Assembly (NCBI RefSeq): GCF_002936955.1
Contig: NZ_MPZM01000030.1
Coordinates: 1 to 36,276 of the forward strand
From: Oceanisphaera arctica
Lineage (GTDB): Bacteria > Pseudomonadota > Gammaproteobacteria > Enterobacterales > Aeromonadaceae
Reading direction: 5' to 3'
DNA length: 36,276 bases
The position numbers and the translations under genes were made by a program. This document shows, piece by piece, positions 1 to 7,675 of the stretch. The stretch's first letter is position 1, and each line of letters starts with the position of its first letter. The notes below the pieces were generated by a model. The model worked only from the letters and a program-made list of their open reading frames with translations, did no database searches and was not told where the DNA came from.

Positions 1-185
1 GTGGTACTGCAGAGCATCCCCATGTTCCTCGGGATCCATCCTTGGCCTGCAGTGACACCCCCTCCCAGCCTCCCCCAGGGGCTAAGCCGCCGACATGCCT
101 GCAGCCCCGCTGTCAGGGGGAGGAGCAGTTCTGCGCCAGTTCCAACAGCCCTGCGTTATTCGCCGGTATTACCCTGCTACGCAGA
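1..185. other. Intergenic edge, C/G-rich repeat-like DNA
   Basis: I see no gene here. The overlapping short plus-strand frames lack family resemblance and run through repeat DNA. Bases about 51-125 alternate C-rich and G-rich tracts around an AGCCCCGCTG core. They look like a diverged member of the C/G-rich inverted repeat found at 388-458 and 36149-36221. A TTGG(C/T)CTGCAGTGACAC string near 42-58 recurs at the extreme right end of the window. Confidence 0.4.
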
Positions 186-259
186 GCCTGCCAGCTAAAG
201 CGGCAGCTACAAAAAACACAAACCTACACGCCCTTTGTAGGCACCACTTCAGTGGGGCG
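186..259. repeat. Two GTAG-headed REP hairpins
   Basis: At 186-210, read on the minus strand, GTAGCTGCCGCTTTAGC is followed by a matching arm. At 237-259 on the plus strand, GTAGGCACCACTTCAGTGG does the same. Both have the GTAG head plus a short imperfect stem that is typical of REP sequences mobilised by RAYT (TnpA-REP) transposases. No RAYT gene lies in this window. Confidence 0.65.
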
Positions 260-387
260 ATCGTACAGCAATCAGCAAACCCTCCCGACTGACACCGGGC
301 CTACAGAGGGCGCTTTTTGCAGGCACCCATTTATGTGGCGCAAATCCACAGACGAATCGAAATCGGTAGGCATAGCGCCATACCGGT

Positions 388-458
388 TCCCTCCCCTTAA
401 CCCCGCACCAGCAGAATAACAGCGGGGTGCAACGCAAGGGGAGGGTTAGGGAGGGGTT
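388..458. repeat. C/G-rich interspersed inverted repeat, left copy
   Basis: The element is about 71 bp. It begins with CCCTCCCC, has a central AGAATAACAGCGGGGTGC, and ends with GGGGAGGGTTAGGGAGGGG, so its outer arms can pair. The stretch from 412 to 457 is identical, base for base, to one at 36178-36223. Another copy in the opposite orientation is at 34293-34363, and partial copies lie near 5006-5046 and 25805-25850. It carries no coding capacity. It is a non-autonomous interspersed repeat of unknown class. Confidence 0.7.
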
Positions 459-494
459 ACTGCAGAATATTCACATGCTCCGCTGGCTCGATAT

Positions 495-597
495 GTTGGG
501 ATTCGTGCCTCATCCCAACCTACGCACTGCTTCAGCTCCGCGGCTTGTTTTTTGGCGTCCCGCTTGCGCGCTACCAGCCAGCTGAAGCAGGCTTCTA
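495..597 (-). repeat. REP cluster upstream of the FemAB-like gene
   Basis: Two REP types lie side by side. At 495-523 (minus) GTAG is followed by GTTGGGAT and, after a 9-base loop, ATCCCAAC. At 555-597 (minus) there is a double-headed element, GTAGAAGCCTGCTTCAGC followed by a second GTAG and CGCGCAAGCG. The same double element occurs at 1984-2026, 33963-34006 and 34157-34200. An upstream in-frame start at 552 would translate this repeat, which argues for the start at 660. Confidence 0.65.
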
Positions 598-659
598 CAG
601 GGTTTCGTGGTTCTTTGGTATACTCGGCGACAGCCATACCAGACATAAAACAGGTCGCC

Positions 660-1808
660 ATGCCCTCTCCCGAACTGGTCTTTATCCCCGCCATCACCCA
701 AATTGATGCCAACCACTGGGATGCGCTGTTTACCGACGGCTACCCCTTTACCCGCCACGGCTTTTTGCGGGCGCTGGAGCAAGGCGGAAGCCTGGGCAAA
801 GACACCGGCTGGCTGGTGCAGCATGCCTGCCTGTATCAGGAAGAACGGCTGATAGCCGCCATGCCCTGCTACATCAAGACCCACTCCTATGGCGAATACC
901 TGTTCGACTGGGCCTTTGCCGAGGCCTACCAGCGCCACCAGCTGGCCTACTACCCCAAACTGGTCTGCGCCATCCCCTTTACCCCCGCCACCGGTCCCAG
1001 GCTGGGGCTGGTACCCGGTTATCAGCCGGCACAGGTCATGCCCTGGTTTGAGCAGGGCCTGCTTGCCCTGAGCGAAAAAATCGGCGCCAGCGGCTACCAG
1101 TGCCTGTTCTGCGAGTCCGGGCTGGGAGAGGCATTACAAAGCCAGGGTTGGCAACCGCGGGTCAATGTGCAGTTTCACTGGCTGAACCGGGGCTATCGCC
1201 ATATGGACGATTTTCTCGCCCGCTTCAGCTCCCGCAAGCGCAAGAACCTGCTGAAGGAGCGGGCCCGGGTGCAAAACAGCGGCATCCGTTTTACCACCCT
1301 GAGCGGCGATGCAATCACCCCGGAAGTCTGGCAACAGTTCTACCGCTTCTACCGGCGCACCTACCAGAAACGGGCCGGTCACAACGGCTACCTGACCCAG
1401 AAAACCCTGCTGTTGTGGGGCCAATACTGCCGGGATCAATGCGTGCTGTTTGCCGCCTGGCAAGATCAGACCATGGTGGCCGGTGCCCTGTGCTTTCGCT
1501 CACATAACACCCTCTATGGCCGTTACTGGGGCTGCGAACAGGAACTGGAGTTTCTGCACTTCGAAGCCTGCTATTACCAGGGCATTGAATACTGTATTGA
1601 GCATGGGCTGGCCCGCTTCGACGCCGGGGCCCAGGGCGAGCACAAGCTGCAACGCGGCTTTGAGCCCCGCCTCTGCTACGGCTACTTCAAGCTGTTCGAG
1701 CGGGGCTTCAATGACGCCATTGCCGACTACTGCCGGCGAGAAGAAGAGCAGATGCACCATTATCAGGCACAATGCCGGCAACAGTTGCCGTTCAAGAATG
1801 AGGGATAG
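660..1808 (+). CDS. FemAB/GNAT-like acyltransferase, DUF482 (peptidogalycan biosynthesis) family
   Basis: This 382-residue protein resembles the DUF482 / FemAB-like family: proteins with tandem GNAT folds, often annotated as peptidogalycan biosynthesis proteins, of uncertain substrate. Seen in the sequence: an N-terminal fold with W-D-A-L-F and a long central basic segment (RFSSRKRKNLLKERARV, typical of the family). The C-terminal acyltransferase half has LYGRYWGC, HFEACYYQGIEY and FDAGAQGEHKLQRGFEP, the family signature. I chose the ATG at 660; the frame is open back to 552, but that part is made of a REP repeat. It stands alone, with repeat arrays on both sides, so no operon partner suggests a function. 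The stop codon abuts a GGGGAAT array. Family assignment is firm; biochemical role is unknown. Confidence 0.8.
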   Translation: MPSPELVFIPAITQIDANHWDALFTDGYPFTRHGFLRALEQGGSLGKDTGWLVQHACLYQEERLIAAMPCYIKTHSYGEYLFDWAFAEAYQRHQLAYYPKLVCAIPFTPATGPRLGLVPGYQPAQVMPWFEQGLLALSEKIGASGYQCLFCESGLGEALQSQGWQPRVNVQFHWLNRGYRHMDDFLARFSSRKRKNLLKERARVQNSGIRFTTLSGDAITPEVWQQFYRFYRRTYQKRAGHNGYLTQKTLLLWGQYCRDQCVLFAAWQDQTMVAGALCFRSHNTLYGRYWGCEQELEFLHFEACYYQGIEYCIEHGLARFDAGAQGEHKLQRGFEPRLCYGYFKLFERGFNDAIADYCRREEEQMHHYQAQCRQQLPFKNEG

Positions 1809-1835
1809 GGAATGGGGAATGGGGAATGGGGAATA
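1808..1835 (+). repeat. GGGGAAT heptamer array
   Basis: Roughly four tandem copies of GGGGAAT start at the last base of the preceding stop codon. Runs of four G spaced by AAT match the G4-N3 pattern of an intramolecular G-quadruplex. Related arrays lie at 4882-4930, 24969-25150, 32040-32256 and 33641-33806. Confidence 0.8.
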
Positions 1836-1841
1836 GCAGGA

Positions 1842-2147
1842 CCTGCCAGCTAAAGCGGCAGCTACAAGTGACTTGGACCTTGTAGGGTCGATTTCAATCG
1901 ACCAAGGGGCCCGGCACAGGATCACAACTTCTACAGGGTTCCGTGGTTTTTTGTAGGCACTGCTTCAGCTGCGCGTTTTTTGACGTACCGCTTGCGCACT
2001 ACCAGCCAGCTAAAGCAGGCTTCTACAGAGTGCCGTGGTTTTTTGTAGGCACTGCTTTAGCTGTGCAATGTCGCGTAGCAGCATTCTGATATTTGGTCAT
2101 CATTGCAGTTTTACTGCGGAAAACCAGCCAGCTAAAGCAGGCTTCTA
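1842..2147. repeat. Dense REP array, at least six hairpins
   Basis: Elements seen are: 1842-1865 (minus, GTAGCTGCCGCTTTAGC type); 1882-1903 (plus, GTAGGGTCGATTTCAATC, whose arms GGTCGATT and AATCGACC pair); 1953-1974 (plus, GTAGGCACTGCTTCAGC); 1984-2026 (minus, double-headed); 2045-2066 (plus, GTAGGCACTGCTTTAGC); and 2123-2147 (minus). Plus and minus copies alternate, as in BIMEs. The array lies between two convergent genes (660-1808 and 2450-3046). There is no gene in it. Confidence 0.7.
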
Positions 2148-2285
2148 CAGAGTGCGGTGTTGTAAGCGCATACTTGTTCGCACGGTTTGGTGCTCTATGC
2201 CTGGATCCGCCGAATACGGGGAATCGGGGATGATAAGTAACACCCCATACCTGATGTGGAATCTGGAGCTGGTTTACCTTTCTCG

Positions 2286-2306
2286 TCCCCCTCGCGAAGG
2301 CGGGGA
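2286..2306. repeat. Short TCCCC/GGGGA hairpin repeat
   Basis: TCCCC and GGGGA flank an 11-base loop, CTCGCGAAGGC. It resembles the widespread interspersed hairpin of the type TTCCCGCGAAGGCGGGAA found in many proteobacteria. Only one copy is visible in the window, so membership of a repeat family is inference. Confidence 0.4.
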
Positions 2307-2369
2307 TCCAGTATTTTACAGGCGACTCTGCAGTATCAGGAGGATAAAGGGATCTGCTCCACCGACCAT

Positions 2370-2390
2370 CACATGACAGAACGTCATGTG
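2370..2390. repeat. Perfect 8-bp inverted repeat between convergent genes
   Basis: CACATGAC and GTCATGTG flank the 5-base loop AGAAC. It lies about 60 bases beyond the end of the minus-strand DUF938 gene. No T tract follows on either strand, so it is not a canonical intrinsic terminator, although it could still protect a transcript 3' end. Confidence 0.45.
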
Positions 2391-2449
2391 CTGAGCGTCA
2401 CAAGGAAGTGCTTGAAGCGAGTCGGAGGAGCGGGCCCTTTGTCCGACGT

Positions 2450-3046
2450 TTACACAGAGTTAAACACCAGCAGCCGGTTGTTCGCGGGCATGGCATGATC
2501 CGCCTGCAAGGTCAGCCCATGCTGCCCGGCCAGCGCGGTAACATCCTCAATATTCCGTATCCCCATATGGGGATTCTGGCTCTGCAGCATGGCGTCAAAG
2601 GCTCGGTTGCTCGAGCTGGTAAAACGACCTTCATAGTTGAAGGGGCCATAGATACAAACCGCCGCCCCCGGCGCCAGCACCCTTTCCAAGCCGGCGAACA
2701 TGGCCTTAACCTCGGGCCAGGCCATGATATGCAGGGTGTTGGCGGTAAATACCCCCCGATACTGCCCGACCGGCCAGCGCGGCTGGGTAACCTCCAGCAC
2801 CAGCGGCGGCAGCAGGTTGGGCAACGCGGCCTCGGCAAACCAAAGCGACATACCGGGAATATTCTCGGCCCTGTCACTCGGCTGCCACTGCAGATGGGGC
2901 AGGCCTTCGGCAAAAAACACACCGTGCTGGCCGGTGCCGCTGCCGATCTCCAGCACTGTGCCCGGCCGGTCAAACACCCGCGCCAGCACCGCCAGAATCG
3001 GCCGCTTGTTGTTTTCGCAGGCCAGAGAAAAAGGCTTGTCGATCAT
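2450..3046 (-). CDS. DUF938 family class I SAM-dependent methyltransferase
   Basis: The protein is 198 residues, the usual length for DUF938 proteins. They have a Rossmann methyltransferase fold and an unknown substrate. Visible features are motif I (VLEIGSGTGQHGVFFA), an acidic turn in QPSDR, FTANTLHIMAWPEV in the central part and YGPFNYEGRFTSSSN near the C-terminus, which is strongly family-specific. The frame opens at 3112, but the start MIDKPFS at 3046 is preceded by GAAGGAAA at proper spacing and matches the family N-terminus. It may form a unit with the ligase gene that starts at 4865 (31-base gap), but nothing suggests it acts on the glycan. Confidence 0.85.
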   Translation of the reverse strand: MIDKPFSLACENNKRPILAVLARVFDRPGTVLEIGSGTGQHGVFFAEGLPHLQWQPSDRAENIPGMSLWFAEAALPNLLPPLVLEVTQPRWPVGQYRGVFTANTLHIMAWPEVKAMFAGLERVLAPGAAVCIYGPFNYEGRFTSSSNRAFDAMLQSQNPHMGIRNIEDVTALAGQHGLTLQADHAMPANNRLLVFNSV

Positions 3047-3077
3047 CAAGATGTTTCCTTCACACAAAAACATTCGC

Positions 3078-4865
3078 TCAATCAAAATACCAATTCTGGT
3101 AATAGGTCGCACTGCCCACCGGCTGGGTCAGCTGCCGGTATACCCTGGGTGCCTCCCCTGCCGCCAGCTTTGTTTTGACGTTCTCCAATGCCTCAACAGA
3201 AAACTGCCGGTCATGCGGATATTCCAGCCGCAGCCGCCCGGCCAGGGCTTGCGCGTCTTGCTCCCGGCCCAGGGCCAACAAGGCGACCAGATGATTGTGC
3301 AGCAAGCTCCCCCTCGGCAAACGGGCAATCACCGGCGTCGACCAGGCCAGATAGGCCTTCAGCCTTTCCTCGTCTCCTGCCGCCAGTGCTGCGGCCAGCA
3401 CGGCACTGTGCTGATACAGTTCACGTCTGTCTTGCCAAAACCAAGGGTTCCACACCGCCGTTAACCGGGTGTTGTCACTAAACCGCTCACGTTCAAAATG
3501 GGTCAGTTGATAGCCGGTTTGCAGCCCGCTGGCCATATATAACATGGTCCCAAACCCCGCCAGCAACAATAAAGATCGCCCGGGCCAGACCGGAAAACGA
3601 TAGCGTATTCGACCCCGACCATGTTCGCTGTCGAAAAACCACAGCACCACCAGCAGCCATAGCCAGTGCACGCTGGAATGACCAAACGGATATTCCGACA
3701 TCAAATGGCCCAGCAAGGGCAAACACAGGGCCACCAGCGCCAGCCGCTCACTCCAGGGCAAATGGCGAAGCAAAAAATACAGCCCCCAGGCCCAAAACAG
3801 CCAGGCCAGCAAGGTCACCGCCCCGCCTTCTGCCAGCCACAGCAACACTTCGTTATGGGGGTGATGCAAACCGTCGGGCATCTGTGGCACAGTCCCGGTA
3901 GTGATAAGTAAACGGGCCGCCTCGGCATAATAGGCCGGTTCAAAGCCACCGTAGCCCACGCCCAGCCAAAAATGATTAACAATCACCCCCAGGGTAGTAG
4001 CCCAGATCTCGTAACGAACGCCCAGCTCGCCATAGACCTCCAGCATCCGCCGGGGCAGATCCGACTGCAGCAACACCACCAGTCCGATACTCAGCCCGAA
4101 GATCACCATCGCCAGCAGCAACCAACGCTGCGGCCGGGTGATCAGCCTCAGCCAGCACACGGGAAAAAGCAGCAACAAGCCTGCCAGCAGGCTAAATAAC
4201 CCGGCCCGGCTTTGCAGTAACAGCACCAGCACTATGCCCATTACGGCCACCGACACGCACCACAGCCACATCAGCCACCTGGCCCGCCCTGCCCGTACCA
4301 CCACCAGCAGATACAAGGCCAGCAATACTCCAGAGCCGGCAAAACTCGACATCACATTACGCTGCATGAAAATACCGTAAGGCAGCCGTACCCGGGTATT
4401 AAACCGAAACCAGTTGTCCGCCGGCAGTGCAAAAAACTGCACCAAACCGAACAGCATCTGCACAGTCGCCAGCCCCAGCAACAGGCACAGCAACCGGCGC
4501 CGCTGCGAGGCATTAAACCGGCACTGCTGCAGTACCAGATAAAACAGCACGCCACCGCTCAGGCCCAGCAGGCGTGGCAAGGCCTGCATCCGGGTTGGCT
4601 CGGCGTGAGCATAAAAAAAAGGCAGCCATAACATGGCTGCCCCCAGCAACAGATACCACCAAAAACCGGACGTCACCAGCACCGGCTGCAGCGCAAAGGC
4701 ACCGGCCGCCAGCATGGCCCCGATAAACAACCAGGTAATGGCATTAAAGGGCAAGTCCAGCCCGGCCCCGCCCAGATGATGAATAAAAACATGCTGGCCA
4801 AACAGGCACAGCAGGCCAAACAAGACCAACACCCAGCGAGCAGGATCAACCGCTAACACACGCAT
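3078..4865 (-). CDS. PglL/WaaL-type O-antigen ligase or protein O-oligosaccharyltransferase
   Basis: This polytopic inner-membrane protein has 595 residues, with about 12 hydrophobic segments in residues 10-450 and a soluble C-terminal part. Such enzymes move an undecaprenyl-diphosphate-linked glycan in the periplasm to lipid A core (WaaL) or to Ser/Thr of proteins (PglL). Seen: LPYGIFMQRNVMSSFAGSG (residues 161-179), similar to the N-terminal PglL signature; GVRYEIWA with the conserved Arg-Trp pair near 282-289; and HHPHNE at 334-339, the key histidine loop of the Wzy_C family. The long C-terminal domain (about 450-595) resembles the region found in PglL-like ligases. The start at 4865 has AAGGTG upstream. 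An apparent 42-residue extension to 4991 is translated heptamer repeat and was rejected. Choosing PglL over WaaL is inference. Confidence 0.78.
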   Translation of the reverse strand: MRVLAVDPARWVLVLFGLLCLFGQHVFIHHLGGAGLDLPFNAITWLFIGAMLAAGAFALQPVLVTSGFWWYLLLGAAMLWLPFFYAHAEPTRMQALPRLLGLSGGVLFYLVLQQCRFNASQRRRLLCLLLGLATVQMLFGLVQFFALPADNWFRFNTRVRLPYGIFMQRNVMSSFAGSGVLLALYLLVVVRAGRARWLMWLWCVSVAVMGIVLVLLLQSRAGLFSLLAGLLLLFPVCWLRLITRPQRWLLLAMVIFGLSIGLVVLLQSDLPRRMLEVYGELGVRYEIWATTLGVIVNHFWLGVGYGGFEPAYYAEAARLLITTGTVPQMPDGLHHPHNEVLLWLAEGGAVTLLAWLFWAWGLYFLLRHLPWSERLALVALCLPLLGHLMSEYPFGHSSVHWLWLLVVLWFFDSEHGRGRIRYRFPVWPGRSLLLLAGFGTMLYMASGLQTGYQLTHFERERFSDNTRLTAVWNPWFWQDRRELYQHSAVLAAALAAGDEERLKAYLAWSTPVIARLPRGSLLHNHLVALLALGREQDAQALAGRLRLEYPHDRQFSVEALENVKTKLAAGEAPRVYRQLTQPVGSATYYQNWYFD

Positions 4866-4881
4866 AAGCACCTTAAAAAAT

Positions 4882-4930
4882 GGGGAATGGGGAATGGGGA
4901 ATGGGGAATGGGGAATGGGGAATGGGGAAT
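4882..4930 (+). repeat. Seven perfect GGGGAAT heptamers
   Basis: Exactly seven uninterrupted copies of GGGGAAT lie just upstream of the minus-strand ligase start. The G-rich strand is the plus strand. Four-G runs with 3-base loops fit an ideal G-quadruplex pattern. A C-rich counterpart of the same repeat follows at about 5051-5080, making an inverted pair around a REP-like element. Confidence 0.85.
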
Positions 4931-4934
4931 GATT

Positions 4935-5080
4935 TTGCAGGCGCCCATTTATGCGGCGCAAACCCACAGGCGAATCGAAATCAGCAGGCATGGCGCCATG
5001 CAGTCCCCTCCCCTTTAACCTCGCAGCAACAGAACCGGCCGGGGGTTACCAATCCCAATTCCCCAATCCCCATTCCCTCT
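4935..5080. repeat. REP-like hairpin, partial C/G-rich repeat and C-rich heptamers
   Basis: At 4935-4959 TGCAGGCGCCCATTTATGCGG can fold GCGCC on GGCGC. The same element, with a few changes, is at about 317-342, and in both places it is followed by GAATCGAAATC and a partial CCCTCCCC repeat. At 5051-5080 the strand switches to CCCCAATCCCCATTCCCTC, the inverted form of the heptamer array at 4882-4930. There is no gene. Confidence 0.6.
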
Positions 5081-5081
5081 T

Positions 5082-6356
5082 TTACTTGGCCCCAAACCCG
5101 GTAAAAATGGTCCTGATGGTCTTCAACACAATCAACACATCCAGCCACAACGAAAAATGCTTGATGTAATAAAAATCATGCTGAATTTTCACTCTAGTGT
5201 CATCGGCATCGCTGGCATAACCCTGCACCACCTGTGCCCAACCGGTAATGCCCGGCTTGACCACATGGCGATAAATATAGAACGGAATTTCCTGATCAAA
5301 CTTTTCTACAAAAGTACGCTGCTCAGGTCGGGGGCCTATCAGGCTCATGTCCCCCAGTAACACATTAAAAAACTGAGGAAACTCATCCAGCCGAGTTTTT
5401 CGAATAATTTTACCAACCCGGGTTATCCGCATGTCGTTAGATTGGGCCAACTGAGCACCGGCAACCTCCGAGTCTTTACACATGCTGCGGAATTTGTAGA
5501 TTTTGAAGTCCCGATTACCCTGCCCTACACGATTCTGTATAAACAAAGCCGGACCAGGGCTATCCAGCTTAACCGCAATGGCAGTCAGCAACATAACAGG
5601 TAAGGTAACAGGTGCAGTGATCACTACCGCCGAAATATCAAGCAAACGCTTGAAGGCAGAATACAGTACCGGCGGCTGCAAAGAACCAAACTCGTTCTCC
5701 GACAGGTGATTAATTTTTACCCGCCCGGTCAGTGACTCCATCAGCTGCTTGTAGTGATAAACTGGCACCCCGGCCAAGGTGCAGCGAGCCAGAAAGCGCT
5801 GCCACTCTTCCGGGATCTCCGCATGCAGATCGGCGGCGATGGCATCTACCCGCGCACCATTCAAGGTTGGTGAACTTAACTTGAACCACTCCACCCCCTC
5901 TGCTTCATTCATAGTACTAGCCTTGCCCAGCGGCAGAAATGCTACTTTTTTGCGCATATGGCGCACAATAAAAAAGTAACTTGAAAAGCAAAAAAAGACA
6001 TTAGCCACGGCGGTGTAAAAAATGTAATACACCGAATAATTCATCCGGAATACAAAAAACACCCCACCCAGAAATCCATACCAGACCAACACTGTAGGTA
6101 GAATATAATTGGCAGACTGGCAGCCCGGATAGCTCATTAACTGGCGCAGGGTGAAAAATGACCCCATAAATGCCAGGGCCACACCCAGTAGACTGTTCAC
6201 CTTGGATAAATCTGGACGAATGTATCCTTCAACTTCCCATACCAACAGCCCTGGCAGTATAACGACCAGTAAAAAACCGATCAGAAAACGGCTTGGCCAA
6301 CCAACCAGCAATCGCTCGTGCCAGCGATAGTGTCTCTTCGTTATTATTGCGTCCAT
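5082..6356 (-). CDS. WbaP-type polyprenyl glycosylphosphotransferase (initiating sugar transferase)
   Basis: The protein is 424 residues. It transfers a sugar-1-phosphate from a UDP-sugar to undecaprenyl phosphate at the inner membrane, which starts assembly of the repeat unit. Four N-terminal membrane segments lie within residues 21-131, then a cytosolic linker. The catalytic module runs from about residue 234 (FKRLLDISAVV), with a re-entrant hydrophobic helix, LDSPGPALFIQNRVG, the Asp324-Glu325 catalytic pair in TRLDEFPQF, and LLGDMSLIGPRPE. The start is the ATG at 6356, with AGGA upstream; a GTG seven codons earlier is possible. It is at the upstream end of the 3' segment of the locus, next to the ligase, and beyond the IS remnants from the island. 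The sugar used cannot be read from sequence. Its frame ends in the C-rich repeat tract. Confidence 0.9.
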   Translation of the reverse strand: MDAIITKRHYRWHERLLVGWPSRFLIGFLLVVILPGLLVWEVEGYIRPDLSKVNSLLGVALAFMGSFFTLRQLMSYPGCQSANYILPTVLVWYGFLGGVFFVFRMNYSVYYIFYTAVANVFFCFSSYFFIVRHMRKKVAFLPLGKASTMNEAEGVEWFKLSSPTLNGARVDAIAADLHAEIPEEWQRFLARCTLAGVPVYHYKQLMESLTGRVKINHLSENEFGSLQPPVLYSAFKRLLDISAVVITAPVTLPVMLLTAIAVKLDSPGPALFIQNRVGQGNRDFKIYKFRSMCKDSEVAGAQLAQSNDMRITRVGKIIRKTRLDEFPQFFNVLLGDMSLIGPRPEQRTFVEKFDQEIPFYIYRHVVKPGITGWAQVVQGYASDADDTRVKIQHDFYYIKHFSLWLDVLIVLKTIRTIFTGFGAK

Positions 6357-6420
6357 AATCTGTTTATTCCTGTTCACTATTAAAACTTTAAGATATCAGA
6401 TGCACTACGCAACCAGGGAA

Positions 6421-6504
6421 AGACTACTAAATCCCCAGTCCTGCCAAAACTTGCGAAAGGTAGGCGTTGTTGCGGCTCGCCCATTTCTGTTTCCGCTTGA
6501 TGCC
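6421..6504 (-). mobile_element. ISAs1-family transposase 3' remnant
   Basis: On the minus strand this reads KRKQKWASRNNAYLSQVLAG, which looks like the C-terminus of an ISAs1-family transposase. Its DNA matches the 3' end of the intact ISAs1 copy: GAAAGGTAGGCGTTGTTGCG is shared with 11093-11112, with another diverged copy at about 24275-24291. The rest of the gene is missing. This is a degraded fragment. Confidence 0.6.
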
Positions 6505-6560
6505 CAGGGCAAGATTACGAAAAACCGCGCCAAATAAGGGTTTTTCATGATTTTGCCCTG
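6505..6560. mobile_element. 56-bp miniature element with ISAs1 ends, left copy
   Basis: It begins CAGGGCAAGATTACGA and ends TTTTTCATGATTTTGCCCTG, so both ends match the terminal inverted repeats of the ISAs1 element at 11051-14255. The middle is only CCGCGCCAAATAAGGG. The copy at 24295-24350 has the same length and differs at two positions by eye. It is too short to code and looks like a MITE or a bare joined pair of IS ends. No target duplication is evident. Confidence 0.75.
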
Positions 6561-6705
6561 AACCATTTCCAATGGCATGAATGGCCAGCGAGCTGGATTC
6601 AATGACACCCTGAGTGGCATAGGCCAATGAAAGTATCCGCTTGGCATGCATATCCTGGCCGAAGATGTCATGTAGGTGTTCAGATATAGTATCGCGGGTG
6701 ATCAT
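6561..6705 (-). pseudogene. IS4-like transposase N-terminal fragment
   Basis: The first about 48 residues (HDIFGQDMHAKRILSLAYAT, then GVIESSSLAIHAIG) resemble the N-terminus of an IS4-family transposase, from memory of MHAKR...SLANATLGV-type proteins. The fragment is cut off where the 56-bp miniature element begins, after which the frame runs on into ISAs1 remnant sequence. The apparent 92-residue ORF is therefore a chimera of three mobile-element pieces and not a gene. The family assignment is tentative. Confidence 0.5.
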
Positions 6706-6735
6706 GAGCTGCCGTGTCGCCGAGTTTGGTTCAAA

Positions 6736-6752
6736 GCGGGTAGTTTACCCGC
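6736..6752 (-). repeat. GCGGGTA hairpin upstream of the IS4-like fragment
   Basis: GCGGGTA and TACCCGC flank a 3-base loop, followed on the minus strand by TTTG. It may be the outer end of the IS4-like element or a weak terminator for the glycosyltransferase operon ending at 6902. No gene is visible in 6753-6901. Confidence 0.4.
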
Positions 6753-6901
6753 CAAGCCGCGTCAGCTCTAGCTCATATGAGGGGATGGCTAAGGCTCAAC
6801 CCACTTCGTCATGTCACCCTTCGCTACGTCTGTTGTTCAGTGGTGTTGATGATACTCATTCAAGAATTTATGGGTAAAGGGATGACTTAGGTTATGCCGT
6901 A

Positions 6902-7675
6902 TTACTTCTCAAAACGAAAAATCAATGACCGACGAATAGCGGTCACTACGTAATACAGCCAATAATATAAACTAGAAAAAATGCCAATCTTAAGATGCTG
7001 GCGATATATTTTCCACTGCCAAATGGCGGCCTTAACCTTATTGGATGACAGAGAGTTTCCACCTCGTCGATAACGAGCCAACAGCCTCTGTACGCAGCAC
7101 ACCTTGTCCGTTCGCCTGATCAGCTCCAACCACATAATATAATCCTCATGGCCACAGCTCTTCTGAAAAATCTTGCCCAATCGTTGCTGATTGTAGATGC
7201 CAGTTAGATTTCCAACGCAATTCCCTCGAAGCATGGTAGAAAAATCTAACTTCTCGGGATAAGTCCGGACAGTAAATAATTTTTTTGGATCAGTATCGAA
7301 AACACCGTAATTAGAACAAACTATATCAAATCCATTTTCCAACCATACAAGCTGCTGCTGTAACTTATCTAACTCCCAAATGTCATCACTATCCAGAAAA
7401 GCTATATAAATCCCATTTGCCCGTTTTATTCCTACATTTCTCGCCTTAGCTACGCCACCATTTCTTTCTTGACGAATATATTCCAATCGAGGTTCACAGA
7501 AAGAATGAACAATCTCGGCAGTGTTATCACTGGATGCATCATCAATAATATACAAGCGCCAATGAGGATAGGATTGATATATAACAGATGCAATAGAATC
7601 TCTAATGGTTTCGGCTGAATTATATGCAGGCATAATGATTGAAATTTTTTCTAATAAACCAACATGAGAAATCAT
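6902..7675 (-). CDS. Family 2 glycosyltransferase (GT-A fold)
   Basis: The protein is 257 residues. It should transfer a sugar from a nucleotide donor to the lipid-linked repeat unit at the cytosolic face of the membrane. The N-terminus shows the GT2 opening ISIIMPAYNSAETI (residues 11-24), IIDDASSDNT at 43-52, GGVAKARNVG, and the metal-binding FLDSDDIW around Asp95-Asp98. A C-terminal basic, aromatic stretch (RQHLKIGIFSSLYYWLYYV) could bind the membrane. Its start overlaps the stop of the next upstream gene in an ATGA junction, so the two are translationally coupled. It is the last gene of the island operon. Linkage and sugar cannot be inferred. Confidence 0.88.
   Translation of the reverse strand: MISHVGLLEKISIIMPAYNSAETIRDSIASVIYQSYPHWRLYIIDDASSDNTAEIVHSFCEPRLEYIRQERNGGVAKARNVGIKRANGIYIAFLDSDDIWELDKLQQQLVWLENGFDIVCSNYGVFDTDPKKLFTVRTYPEKLDFSTMLRGNCVGNLTGIYNQQRLGKIFQKSCGHEDYIMWLELIRRTDKVCCVQRLLARYRRGGNSLSSNKVKAAIWQWKIYRQHLKIGIFSSLYYWLYYVVTAIRRSLIFRFEK

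Noticed and set aside
2408-3178. 256-residue plus-strand frame
   Set aside because: Antisense to the DUF938 methyltransferase; no motif or ribosome-binding site supports it.
4866-4991. 42-residue N-terminal extension of the ligase (HSPFPIP repeats)
   Set aside because: It is translated heptamer repeat; a good SD and membrane-protein start exist at 4865.
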